Shown here piece after piece: positions 57,146 through 64,000 of a DNA stretch of 64,000 nt. How positions within the stretch are numbered: the first letter of the stretch is position 1; the number at the start of each line of letters is the position of its first letter. Source of the DNA: Micromonospora inyonensis (GTDB taxonomy: Bacteria > Actinomycetota > Actinomycetes > Mycobacteriales > Micromonosporaceae); NCBI RefSeq assembly GCF_900091415.1, contig NZ_FMHU01000001.1, positions 1,612,001 to 1,676,000 of the forward strand. Reading direction: 5' to 3'. The notes beneath the pieces were generated by a model, which made no database searches, had not been told where the DNA came from, and saw nothing but the letters and a program-made list of their open reading frames with translations. Position numbers and translations under genes: made by a program.

Positions 57146-57868
57146 GTGGCTACCAGAGGTGACGGTCGTCCCCGGCACGAGCAGATCGCGGCCGAGATCA
57201 GGGCGGCGATCATGGCCGGCGACCTGCCCCCGGGTACGCAGCTACCGTCCATCCCCACCCTGGTCACCCGGTACTCGGCGGCCACGGCGACCGTTCAGCG
57301 TGCCCTCGCCGCACTCAAGGACGAGGGCTATCTGGTCAGCGCGGTCGGCAAGGGCGTCTACGTGCGCGAGCGCGAGCCGCTGGTGGTCGAGGCAGCCGCC
57401 TACCTGGACCCGGCGCGGAGTCGGTACTCCTACCGGCTGCTCGACGTGACCGAGGCGGAAGCCCCACCCGAGGTCGGCCGGGCACTTCAACTTGCCGAAG
57501 CGGAGCGGGTCGTCGTTCGACACCGGTTGGCGCTGTACGACACCGATCCCGTCGAGCTGTCCTGGTCGTACTATCCCATGTCGATCGCGGCCGGCACCGA
57601 GCTGACGCAGCAACGGCGGATCGTCGGCGGAGCGCCGAGGGTCCTGTCTGACGCGGGGCTGCCAATGGCCATGTTCACCGACCGTGTGTCGGCGCGTATG
57701 CCCACGCCCGAGGAGGCGGAGTTGTTGGTGCTCCCACCCAACGTTCCGATCATCCGGCAGTTCCGTGTGGCGGTGTCCCGGGATGATCGCCCGATCGAGG
57801 CGTCGGTCCTGGTCAAGGGAGGACACCTGCACGAGCTGCACTACCGCCAGCAAGTGAGCAACTTGTAG
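57146..57868 (+). CDS. GntR family regulator (HutC/UTRA type)
   Basis: A 240-residue regulator. The winged helix is RPRHEQIAAEIRAAIMAGDL, PPGTQLPSIPTLVTRYSAAT, ATVQRALAALKDEGYLVSAV. UTRA follows from about residue 85, with VVRHRLALYDTDPVELSWSY, YPMSIAAGTEL and IIRQFRVAVSRDDRPIEASV. The start is GTG 57146. In actinomycetes such proteins often control mobile or accessory elements. The likely operator is at 56503-56520. Confidence 0.9.
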   Translation: MATRGDGRPRHEQIAAEIRAAIMAGDLPPGTQLPSIPTLVTRYSAATATVQRALAALKDEGYLVSAVGKGVYVREREPLVVEAAAYLDPARSRYSYRLLDVTEAEAPPEVGRALQLAEAERVVVRHRLALYDTDPVELSWSYYPMSIAAGTELTQQRRIVGGAPRVLSDAGLPMAMFTDRVSARMPTPEEAELLVLPPNVPIIRQFRVAVSRDDRPIEASVLVKGGHLHELHYRQQVSNL

Positions 57869-57976
57869 TGCCTCGTTTTGGAACGTTGATCGTGTAATCC
57901 GCCGGTTCTGAGGACGGGTCGGGCAGGCTGTCTGCCAACGGTTCGGCCTTGGGAGGTGGTGGCTGGTGGGTAGATC

Positions 57977-58339
57977 GTGGTGCTGATGTCCGCCCAGGGA
58001 CAGCCGGCCCCTGACATCGCTCACCTGCTGCGGGCCAGCGAGGACTACGTGCGGCACGCGATCCACGCGTTCAACGAGCGGGGGTTCGACGCGCTGGAAC
58101 CAAAATGGAGCGGGGGCGCACCGAGACGGATCGATGAGCAGACCCGCGACTGGATCTGTGTCATCGCCCGGTGCGACCCCGTTTCCTCAGTCGCGGTTCT
58201 CCTGCTGGTCACTGGCAAAGCTGCGGGACTACCTGGTCGACGCCGGCTACGTCAACGCGATCAGCGTCGAGACACGACCCCGACCGAGTTCGAGGAGTTC
58301 GCCGTCGAGCTGGCACACGCCTACCCGGCGGCAGTGTGA
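57977..58339 (+). mobile_element. IS630-family transposase remnant
   Basis: The first frame gives MSAQGQPAPDIAHLLRASED, HAFNERGFDALEPKWSGGAP and RRIDEQTRDWICVIARCDP, the N-terminal HTH part of IS630 transposases. A frameshift near 58181-58197 moves to RFSCWSLAKLRDYLVDAGYV with NAISVE, after which similarity ends. The DDE catalytic domain is missing. No terminal inverted repeats are visible. Confidence 0.75.
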
Positions 58340-58470
58340 CGTGACGGTCCGGCGGGAGGTCGGCGCCCGGTCCACGGACCGGGTGTCGGCCCGGCCGCCT
58401 CGGTGTGGAACCGACGAGCGGCCGGGCCGACTGCCGATGTCCGATGCGGGTCAGGTGCCCGTGGAGCCGG

Positions 58471-59340
58471 TCACGTCGGCTCGACGGGCAGCCACAGTTC
58501 ACAGGTCGCGGTACTGAAGTCCTCGGCGCGTTCGAGCACCGTCACGATCGACGGACCCGGCCGCAGTCGCCACCGGTTCGAGGGAAACCACTCGGTGGCG
58601 GTCGCGGCCCAGGTCTGCTGAAGGGTGCTCGGGTACGGCCCTGAACTACGGAAGACCGCCCACGTGCCGGCCGGGACCTCGATGGCGTCCAGCCCGTCCG
58701 GTGGCGGGGTGTCGCCGGTGACCGCGACCCCGTGCAGGTAGGTCAGCTCGCTGCCTTCGGCAGCGTCGGCGTCGAGGTCGTCGCTGACCTGGAGGATCCC
58801 GGCCGGCTCGGTGTTGCTCATCGCCTTGAGCCGGAGGTGCTCCTCCTGCGGGAACGAGGTGATATGCCGGTGGATGTGCGGGTTGACGCCCTCGTAGATC
58901 AACGGGACCCGGGTTGCGTATCCGACGAGCCGGAACGCGGGGCGGTCGACGATGCGGGTGTCCATGGGAGTGCTCCCTTCGACGGTCAGGCGGAACCTGA
59001 GCTGTGGTTGTGTGCGAAGGGGGCCTCCGTCGCGGCGTACCTCGCTGGGGCCGGCACCGTGCACCGCCCGGAACGCCCGGCCGAACGCCTCGGTCGAGCC
59101 GTAGCCGTGCCGGACCGCGATGGACAGCAGGTCGTCGGTGCTGCTGACGACGTCAGCCGCGGCAACGGTCATCCGACGTCGGCGCACGTACTCCGAGAGC
59201 GGCATGCCGGCCAGCGACGAGAACATCCGGCGCAGGTGGTACTCGGTCGTGCCGAGCTTCCTGGCCAACCCGTCGAGGTCGAGCTCCTCGGTGAGGTGCT
59301 CCTCCACGTGGTCGACCATCCGGTTGAGTGCCGAGATCAA
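58471..59340 (-). CDS. AraC family regulator with GyrI-like effector domain
   Basis: A 289-residue protein. An N-terminal AraC HTH pair (LDLDGLARKLGTTEYHLRRM, DDLLSIAVRHGYGSTEAFGR, AFRAVHGAGPSEVR) is followed by a GyrI-like/SOUL small-molecule domain from about residue 120: TRIVDRPAFRLVGYATRVPL, GVAVTGDTPPPDGLDAIEVP, AGTWAVFRSSGPYPSTLQQT, EWFPSNRWRLRPGPS. This order (Rob/BmrR-like) is typical of multidrug or stress sensors. No efflux gene is adjacent. Confidence 0.9.
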   Translation of the reverse strand: MISALNRMVDHVEEHLTEELDLDGLARKLGTTEYHLRRMFSSLAGMPLSEYVRRRRMTVAAADVVSSTDDLLSIAVRHGYGSTEAFGRAFRAVHGAGPSEVRRDGGPLRTQPQLRFRLTVEGSTPMDTRIVDRPAFRLVGYATRVPLIYEGVNPHIHRHITSFPQEEHLRLKAMSNTEPAGILQVSDDLDADAAEGSELTYLHGVAVTGDTPPPDGLDAIEVPAGTWAVFRSSGPYPSTLQQTWAATATEWFPSNRWRLRPGPSIVTVLERAEDFSTATCELWLPVEPT

Positions 59341-59622
59341 GAGGACCTCCCTTCCGCCATCAACTCTGGGCTCTGGTGCCTGCCCGGTGCCCGATCGCTG
59401 CGGTCCGATCGGATCATCCGATCATCACCCGGGCGGTGTCGTGCGCCGACGCGCTCAACCGGGCGTCGTGACGCCGGCAATTCGGTCCTCATCGAGGGCC
59501 GCCGTCGTTACGCTGGCGCACGCCTGCCCGGCGGTGACCGGACGCGATGTCCCCGGCGGGACGACTCCCCCGTGATCCACCGCCGCTGGCGACGCCATCG
59601 GCTGCGAGACGAGGGGCGGCGC

Positions 59623-60101
59623 ATGGAGCTGGTGCGGTTCGACGGGGCGGACGCCGGGACGGTGGCCGGGTGGGCCGGGTCGGTCGAGGAGAGCCGGTGG
59701 TGGTGTTCCCGGGACGAGGTCACCCCGGAGACCGTCGCCGGTTGGGTGGCGCAGCCGGACACCGAGGCGTACGGGCTGGTGGAGGCGGGTGAGCTGGTCG
59801 CGTTCGGCGAGCTGTGGGTGGACGACGACGAGGACGAGGCCGAACTGGCCCGGCTGATCGTCGCGCCGGGGCACCGGGGCACCGGGGTCGGGGTGTCGGG
59901 CGTCGGTTCGTCGCCGCGCTGACCGGGGAGGCACTGCGCCGGAAACCGGCGGTTTGCCTGCGGGTGCACCCCGCCAACACCCCGGCACTGCGCTGTTACG
60001 TCGCCGCCGGGTTCCGTGCCGTGCCGCAGGAGCAGGCTGACGAGTGGAACCGGGACCAGCCGGAGGCGTTCATCTGGCTGCGTCACGAGCCCGCAGCTTG
60101 A
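59623..60101 (+). pseudogene. GNAT acetyltransferase with 8-bp insertion
   Basis: From ATG 59623 the frame gives MELVRFDGADAGTVAGWAGS, GELVAFGELWVDDDEDEAEL and ARLIVAPGHRGTGVG (acetyl-CoA loop). Removing 59893-59900 restores RRFVAALTGEALRRKPAVCL, RVHPANTPALRCYVAAGFRA, ending at 60101. The unremoved frame stops at 59922 soon after the loop. GAGGGG precedes the ATG. Either a recent mutation by slippage in GTCGGG repeats or an assembly error. Confidence 0.8.
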
Positions 60102-60121
60102 TCGTGATCGCCGGAGGCTCG

Positions 60122-60179
60122 GTGTTTGCAGGGGTCCCCTGCTCGACAAAATGCGGTAGGAGGGGTCCCCTGCTTCCAC
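60122..60179. repeat. 58-bp double palindrome, copy F
   Basis: GTGTTTGCAGGGGTCCCCTG opens the element and GAGGGGTCCCCTGCTTCCAC closes it. The spacer (CTCGACAAAATGCGGTAG) is diverged. It starts 20 bp after the GNAT pseudogene stop, between convergent genes. Confidence 0.85.
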
Positions 60180-60289
60180 CTGACGCCGGCCGACCAACGC
60201 CGACCAACGCCGACCGTCGCCGCCCGGAGAGCACGAGGCGATGGCGAACCCGGGTTGCCGGCACCGCGTGGTCAAGGTCGCGGAACGGG

Positions 60290-61474
60290 TCAGGTGTCGT
60301 TGGCGGTTTCGCGGACGGCCGCACCGACCAGGGGAGAGCTGGCGAACGCGCGGGCGACCCGGGCCAACTGCTCGACCTCGCGTACCTCGTCGAGGGCCGG
60401 ATCGGGCGGGCCGGGCAGCTCCGGGCGGCGGGGGCGGACGTCGGCGCGCATCGCGGCCAGCGCGGCGCGCACCTTCGCGGCCTCCACCACGGCGGCGAGG
60501 TCGTCGTCACCGAGCCCGCCGGCCTCCGCGTGACGGCGGGCCCGGTCCCCGACGGCTTCACTGAGGTACGGCCGCAGCACCAGCCGGGCGTCGTAGATCT
60601 CGATGACCCGGCGGTGCAGCCGATCGGCCGGCCGCCACCAGCGCCGGTCGTGAGCGAGGCGCACGGTCGGTACGGCGGCGCAGAGGGCGGCCCAGAGCGG
60701 GCGCAACTGCCGGAGCAGCCGGATCCGGTGGGCCGTGGCCGGCAGCGCGGCGAGCCGGGTGCCCCACGCGGGCATGGTCAGACCGCTGATGACCAGCAGC
60801 GCGCCGGTGCTGGCCGCGATCGGGACGATCCACTCGACGCGGGGCAGCTCCCAGCAGACGGCGGTGATCACGTCGACGATGCGGACCAGGGTGTACACCA
60901 ACCCGACGGCGGCTCCGACCGCAGTGGTGCGCAACCCCCGGCGTAGCCAGCCGGGACCGACGAGCCGGGCGTACGGCCAGCAGATGCGGATGATGTCGAG
61001 CAGTCCCGCCGAGAAGGCGGCGAGGTACATCAGCAGGTACGCGGCGAGCTGCGGCCGGTGGGCGTAGGTGACCACGAAGTCGGTGTTGTGGGTCTCGGTC
61101 GGACCGATCCCGCAGAACAGGACGAAGAGCAGCACCACGACCACGGCCAGGGCGACCAGCCGGTACCGGCTGTGCCGACCGGCCTCCTCGGGCGGCTTGG
61201 TCCACCACAGCAACAGGACCTGGATGCTGGTGGAGAAGCCGACCACGCAGAGGTGGGCGATGAGCGCGGTCACGTTCTCGACGCCGACGGCCCGGTCGGC
61301 GAGCGCCCAGACGGCTGGCGTGGACACGGTGAAGGTCAGCGCGAGCAGGGCGACCGCGCCGGTGACCGCGTGTCGGGCGGGGTTGCCGGAGCCGGAGTGC
61401 AGGGTGGCGCCCAGCCGCAGGGCGGCTGCCGTCCAGGCCAGGACGGCGAGCCCGGGGTAGAGGAGGTCGTGCAC
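60290..61474 (-). CDS. MAB_1171c-family membrane protein
   Basis: A 394-residue protein with about seven hydrophobic segments in the first 250 residues (LLYPGLAVLAWTAAALRLGA, HAVTGAVALLALTFTVSTPA, LIAHLCVVGFSTSIQVLLLW, LVALAVVVVLLFVLFCGIGP, VPIAASTGALLVISGLTMPA). A basic cytoplasmic C-terminal domain contains RIRLLRQLRPLWAALCAAVP and VIEIYDARLVLRPYLSEAV. This matches the MAB_1171c putative transporter family. It is third gene of XRE, ImmA and membrane protein, 3 bp after the ImmA stop. Confidence 0.8.
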   Translation of the reverse strand: MHDLLYPGLAVLAWTAAALRLGATLHSGSGNPARHAVTGAVALLALTFTVSTPAVWALADRAVGVENVTALIAHLCVVGFSTSIQVLLLWWTKPPEEAGRHSRYRLVALAVVVVLLFVLFCGIGPTETHNTDFVVTYAHRPQLAAYLLMYLAAFSAGLLDIIRICWPYARLVGPGWLRRGLRTTAVGAAVGLVYTLVRIVDVITAVCWELPRVEWIVPIAASTGALLVISGLTMPAWGTRLAALPATAHRIRLLRQLRPLWAALCAAVPTVRLAHDRRWWRPADRLHRRVIEIYDARLVLRPYLSEAVGDRARRHAEAGGLGDDDLAAVVEAAKVRAALAAMRADVRPRRPELPGPPDPALDEVREVEQLARVARAFASSPLVGAAVRETANDT

Positions 61475-61477
61475 CCC

Positions 61478-61996
61478 TCACGGCCCGCCGAGGGACTGCC
61501 GGATGCGGTCGACGACGGCTGCGGTCGACGGGTCCGCGTCGGCGGTGTCCGGGGGCGGGCGGCGGCCGGCGTGCTTGCGGAGCAGACCGGCGATGACCTC
61601 GGCCTCCCACTCGGCCCGCTCGTCGTAACCGGGCACCCGGCCGAGCACCGAGGTGACCATGTCCGGGTCGAGGGTGGGCATGAGCAGGCGGGTCAGTTCG
61701 CCGGCGCCGACCGGCCGGGCGGCGTGCCCGGCGAGCAGGTGGCCCAGCTCGTGGGCGACGATGTGCCGCTGGTGCAGCGGGCTGGTCCGGTTGTCGTACG
61801 CCACGTAGTGGCTCTGCGGTGTGGAGATCACGATGCCGCAGGGCGCGTCGGTGGGCAGGGGCAGGGGCAGGAGCTGGATCGGCCGGTCGAGGCGTTCGGC
61901 CACGGCGCCGCAGAGTGCCGCGCTGTCGGCCGTCGCCGGGATCCGGATACCGCTGGTGAGGCGCGTCAACCGTCGTTTGGCACGCCACCCGGTCAT
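61478..61996 (-). CDS. ImmA/IrrE-like metallopeptidase
   Basis: A 172-residue protein with the zinc motif QRHIVAHELGHLLAGHAARP (HELGH) and a downstream acidic helix (ERAEWEAEVIAGLLRKHAGR) that can supply the third ligand. ImmA/IrrE proteases cleave or release cognate XRE repressors. Its ATG overlaps the stop of an XRE gene (ATGA), as expected for such a pair. C-terminal segment STAAVVDRIRQSLGGP. Confidence 0.85.
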   Translation of the reverse strand: MTGWRAKRRLTRLTSGIRIPATADSAALCGAVAERLDRPIQLLPLPLPTDAPCGIVISTPQSHYVAYDNRTSPLHQRHIVAHELGHLLAGHAARPVGAGELTRLLMPTLDPDMVTSVLGRVPGYDERAEWEAEVIAGLLRKHAGRRPPPDTADADPSTAAVVDRIRQSLGGP

Positions 61997-62457
61997 GACC
62001 GTCCGTCCTCCGTCGATCCGGTGTCCCGCCCGGCGAGCCCTTCCAGCTCCAGGCAGCGGTCGACCATCTGCTGGATGACCTGCTGGCTGGCCGGGGAGAG
62101 CCCCTTGTGCTGGAGCACCGTACGCAGGGACACGTGCTGTACCTGGAGTTTGCGCAGTGCGTCCAGCGTGCGCAGGTCGGCGATCGTGTGCCGGGCGTGC
62201 TCGTCGTCGAAGAAGTACGCCGGACTCACCCCGAAGAACTGAGCCAGCGCTTCTATGTGCTCTTTGGTGGGATTCGTCCGACGCCCGGTCCGCAATTGCC
62301 AGATGTACACGTCGGAAATGGAGCCCCCCGCCGTCCGAATTGCGATCGCCACGTCCTTGTTGCTGTGCGGGGTCTCCCGACCGGCCGGACGGATCGTGTC
62401 GAAGAGCAGATTGAGCCGGTCCGCGAACGATGTACCGCTTTCGGCTGTGCTGTTCAC
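61993..62457 (-). CDS. XRE-family regulator
   Basis: A 154-residue protein. The HTH is SNKDVAIAIRTAGGSISDVY, IWQLRTGRRTNPTKEHIEAL, AQFFGVSPAYFFDDEHARHT. The C-terminal helix is SPASQQVIQQMVDRCLELEG. It is the probable substrate or partner of the adjacent ImmA-like protease. GTG 62457 is preferred because GGGGGTG lies upstream; ATG 62478 is possible. The gene is divergent from purB. Confidence 0.85.
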   Translation of the reverse strand: MNSTAESGTSFADRLNLLFDTIRPAGRETPHSNKDVAIAIRTAGGSISDVYIWQLRTGRRTNPTKEHIEALAQFFGVSPAYFFDDEHARHTIADLRTLDALRKLQVQHVSLRTVLQHKGLSPASQQVIQQMVDRCLELEGLAGRDTGSTEDGRS

Positions 62458-62632
62458 GGCGTCACCCCCGTCGTCCAATAGCTATGATTAATCCGCGTTT
62501 CCCGCGCCATTAACGTCAGTTGACGACCTGCGCGCATCCATCGTAGGATCATCGATGTTGGCGCGTGGGTGGGGCTCGGTCGCCATCTCGATCCGGCGTC
62601 GCGTCTGGGGGAATGGGCGTCGATCCGGTAAC

Positions 62633-62672
62633 GCAGAGGCCGGCATCCACGGGGGGAGATGCCGGCCTCTGC
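62633..62672. terminator. strong stem-loop between divergent genes
   Basis: GCAGAGGCCGGCATC (62633-62647) pairs perfectly with GATGCCGGCCTCTGC (62658-62672) around a 10-nt G-rich loop. The flanking genes diverge, so it does not sit at either gene's 3' end. It may end a small RNA or attenuate the purB leader. Confidence 0.7.
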
Positions 62673-62807
62673 CACGCACCTTAGCGACGTGCCCCGGTCG
62701 GTGCAACGGTTGGCCGGGAGATCCGCGACCGTCACTGGCCTCGCCGGCCCTGTCGATGGCTCTGACCTGCGTGGGCCGCCGCGCTGCGCATACCGGAGAA
62801 TGGTCGG

Positions 62808-64000
62808 GTGACGACGATCCCGAACGTGCTCGCCAACCGTTACGCCTCACCCGAGCTGGTCGCCCTCTGGTCCCCGGAGGAGAAGGTACGCATGGAACGG
62901 CGGCTCTGGCTCGCCGTGCTCCGGGCGCAGCGCGACCTCGGCGTCGCGGTGCCGGACGGCGTGGTCGAGGCGTACGAGCGGGTGCTCCACGACGTCGACC
63001 TGGCCTCGATCGCGGACCGGGAGCGGGTCACCCGGCACGACGTCAAGGCCCGGATCGAGGAGTTCAACGCCCTCGCCGGCCACGAGCACGTGCACAAGGG
63101 GATGACCTCGCGGGATCTCACCGAGAACGTCGAGCAGCTCCAGGTCCGCGGCTCGCTGGAGCTGATCCGGGACCGGGTGGTGGCCGCGCTGGCCCGGCTG
63201 GCCTGGCTCGCCCACGAGCACTCCGGCCTGGTGATGACCGGCCGGTCGCACAACGTCGCCGCGCAGGCCACCACGCTGGGCAAGCGCTTCGCCTCCGCCG
63301 CCGAGGAGCTGCTCATCGCGTACGAGCGGCTGGCGGACCTGATCGACTGGTACCCGCTGCGCGGCGTGAAGGGGCCGGTGGGCACCGCCGCCGACCAGCT
63401 CGACCTCTTCGACGGGGACGCGGAGAAGGTGGCCGAGCTGGAGCGGCGGGTCGCCGAGCACCTCGGGTTCAGCCGGGTGCTGGACAGCGTCGGGCAGGTC
63501 TACCCGCGTTCGATCGACGTCGCGGTGCTCGCCGCGCTCTCCCAGGTCGCCGCCGCCCCGTCCTCGCTGGCCACCACGATCCGGCTGATGGTCGGTCAGG
63601 AGCTGGTCACCGAGGGCTTCAAGCCGGGCCAGGTCGGCTCCAGCGCGATGCCGCACAAGATGAACACCCGGTCCAGCGAGCGGGTCAACGGCTTCGCGGT
63701 GATCATCCGGGGTTACCTGTCGATGGTCGGTGAGCTGGCCGGCGACCAGTGGAACGAGGGCGACGTCTCCTGCTCGGTGGTGCGCCGGGTGGCCCTGCCG
63801 GACGCCTTCTTCGCCGCCGACGGGCTGTTCCAGACCTTCCTCACCGTACTCGACGAGTTCGGGGCGTACCCGGCGGTGATCGAGCGGGAGCTGGAGCGCT
63901 TCCTGCCGTTCCTGGCGACCACGAAGATCCTGGTGGCGGCGGTGCGCCGGGGCGTGGGCCGCGAGGTGGCGCACGAGGCGATCAAGGAGCACGCGGTCGC
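62808..64000 (+). CDS. purB: adenylosuccinate lyase, N-terminal part
   Basis: Open to the window edge; 397 codons are seen out of an expected 470 or so. It starts at GTG 62808 (VTTIPNVLANRYASPELVAL) with GGAGAA upstream. Fumarase/aspartase-superfamily motifs are VHKGMTSRDLTENVEQLQVR, RSHNVAAQATTLGKRFASAA and the signature GQVGSSAMPHKMNTRSSERV, the flexible catalytic loop. It cleaves SAICAR and adenylosuccinate, acting after PurA. A 350-bp leader with a 15-bp stem-loop precedes it. Confidence 0.95.
   Translation, partial: MTTIPNVLANRYASPELVALWSPEEKVRMERRLWLAVLRAQRDLGVAVPDGVVEAYERVLHDVDLASIADRERVTRHDVKARIEEFNALAGHEHVHKGMTSRDLTENVEQLQVRGSLELIRDRVVAALARLAWLAHEHSGLVMTGRSHNVAAQATTLGKRFASAAEELLIAYERLADLIDWYPLRGVKGPVGTAADQLDLFDGDAEKVAELERRVAEHLGFSRVLDSVGQVYPRSIDVAVLAALSQVAAAPSSLATTIRLMVGQELVTEGFKPGQVGSSAMPHKMNTRSSERVNGFAVIIRGYLSMVGELAGDQWNEGDVSCSVVRRVALPDAFFAADGLFQTFLTVLDEFGAYPAVIERELERFLPFLATTKILVAAVRRGVGREVAHEAIKEHAV

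Noticed and set aside
57869..58340. Active insertion sequence
   Set aside because: The transposase is frameshifted and lacks the DDE part; no inverted ends or target duplication seen.

Overview
The window looks like chromosome from a high-GC actinobacterium, most likely Micromonospora or a near relative. This rests on very GC-rich third codon positions, many GTG starts, HspR/HAIR heat-shock control, an LPXTG surface protein, a TNT toxin and a MAB_1171c/XRE/ImmA triad. The core order dnaK-grpE-dnaJ-hspR, clpB, pyrE, dedA, fba, DUF3151, purA resembles, from memory, the M. tuberculosis Rv0350-Rv0384 neighbourhood. No rRNA, tRNA, CRISPR array or intact transposon was seen.

Layout. 1-5.9 kb: end of an SPFH protein, a NAD-kinase-like protein, a conserved unknown and a pair of overlapping dynamin-like GTPases. 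6-17 kb: the HspR regulon (dnaK-grpE-dnaJ-hspR and clpB, each behind a HAIR operator), with a KhtTU-type K+/H+ antiporter and a lipoprotein between them. 17-24 kb: a membrane-stress-like operon (DUF4178, DUF2617, DUF4247, DUF350, a membrane protein, membrane-fused spermidine synthase), then small membrane proteins. 24-38 kb: SDR, pyrE, ArsR regulator, DedA, LPXTG protein, fba, LOG protein, DUF3151, ParA-like ATPase, degenerate DAGK-like protein, purA and purD, with two DnaA boxes between purA and purD. 38-44 kb: a dimethylformamidase-like protein and a lipid-degradation operon (SCP2, acyl-CoA dehydrogenase, frameshifted AMP-ligase) opposite a TetR regulator. 44-48.3 kb: a four-gene operon of unknown function (NrtR-like Nudix, J-domain/pseudokinase fusion, vWA protein, divergent PurA). 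48.4-52.2 kb: htdX-fabG4/fadA2-like beta-oxidation genes. 52.4-64 kb: accessory region with a TNT toxin and probable partner, an ECF sigma/anti-sigma-like pair, GntR-type regulators, an IS630 remnant, a frameshifted GNAT, the XRE/ImmA/MAB_1171c triad and the start of purB.

Two themes run through the window. A 58-bp double palindrome occurs six times, always at gene 3' ends. A shared TAC-N6-GTA operator links the two separate lipid-degradation loci, probably through the TetR protein encoded beside one of them. The most interesting uncharacterised unit is the Nudix/J-kinase/vWA/PurA-like operon, which has a paired direct repeat in its promoter region.
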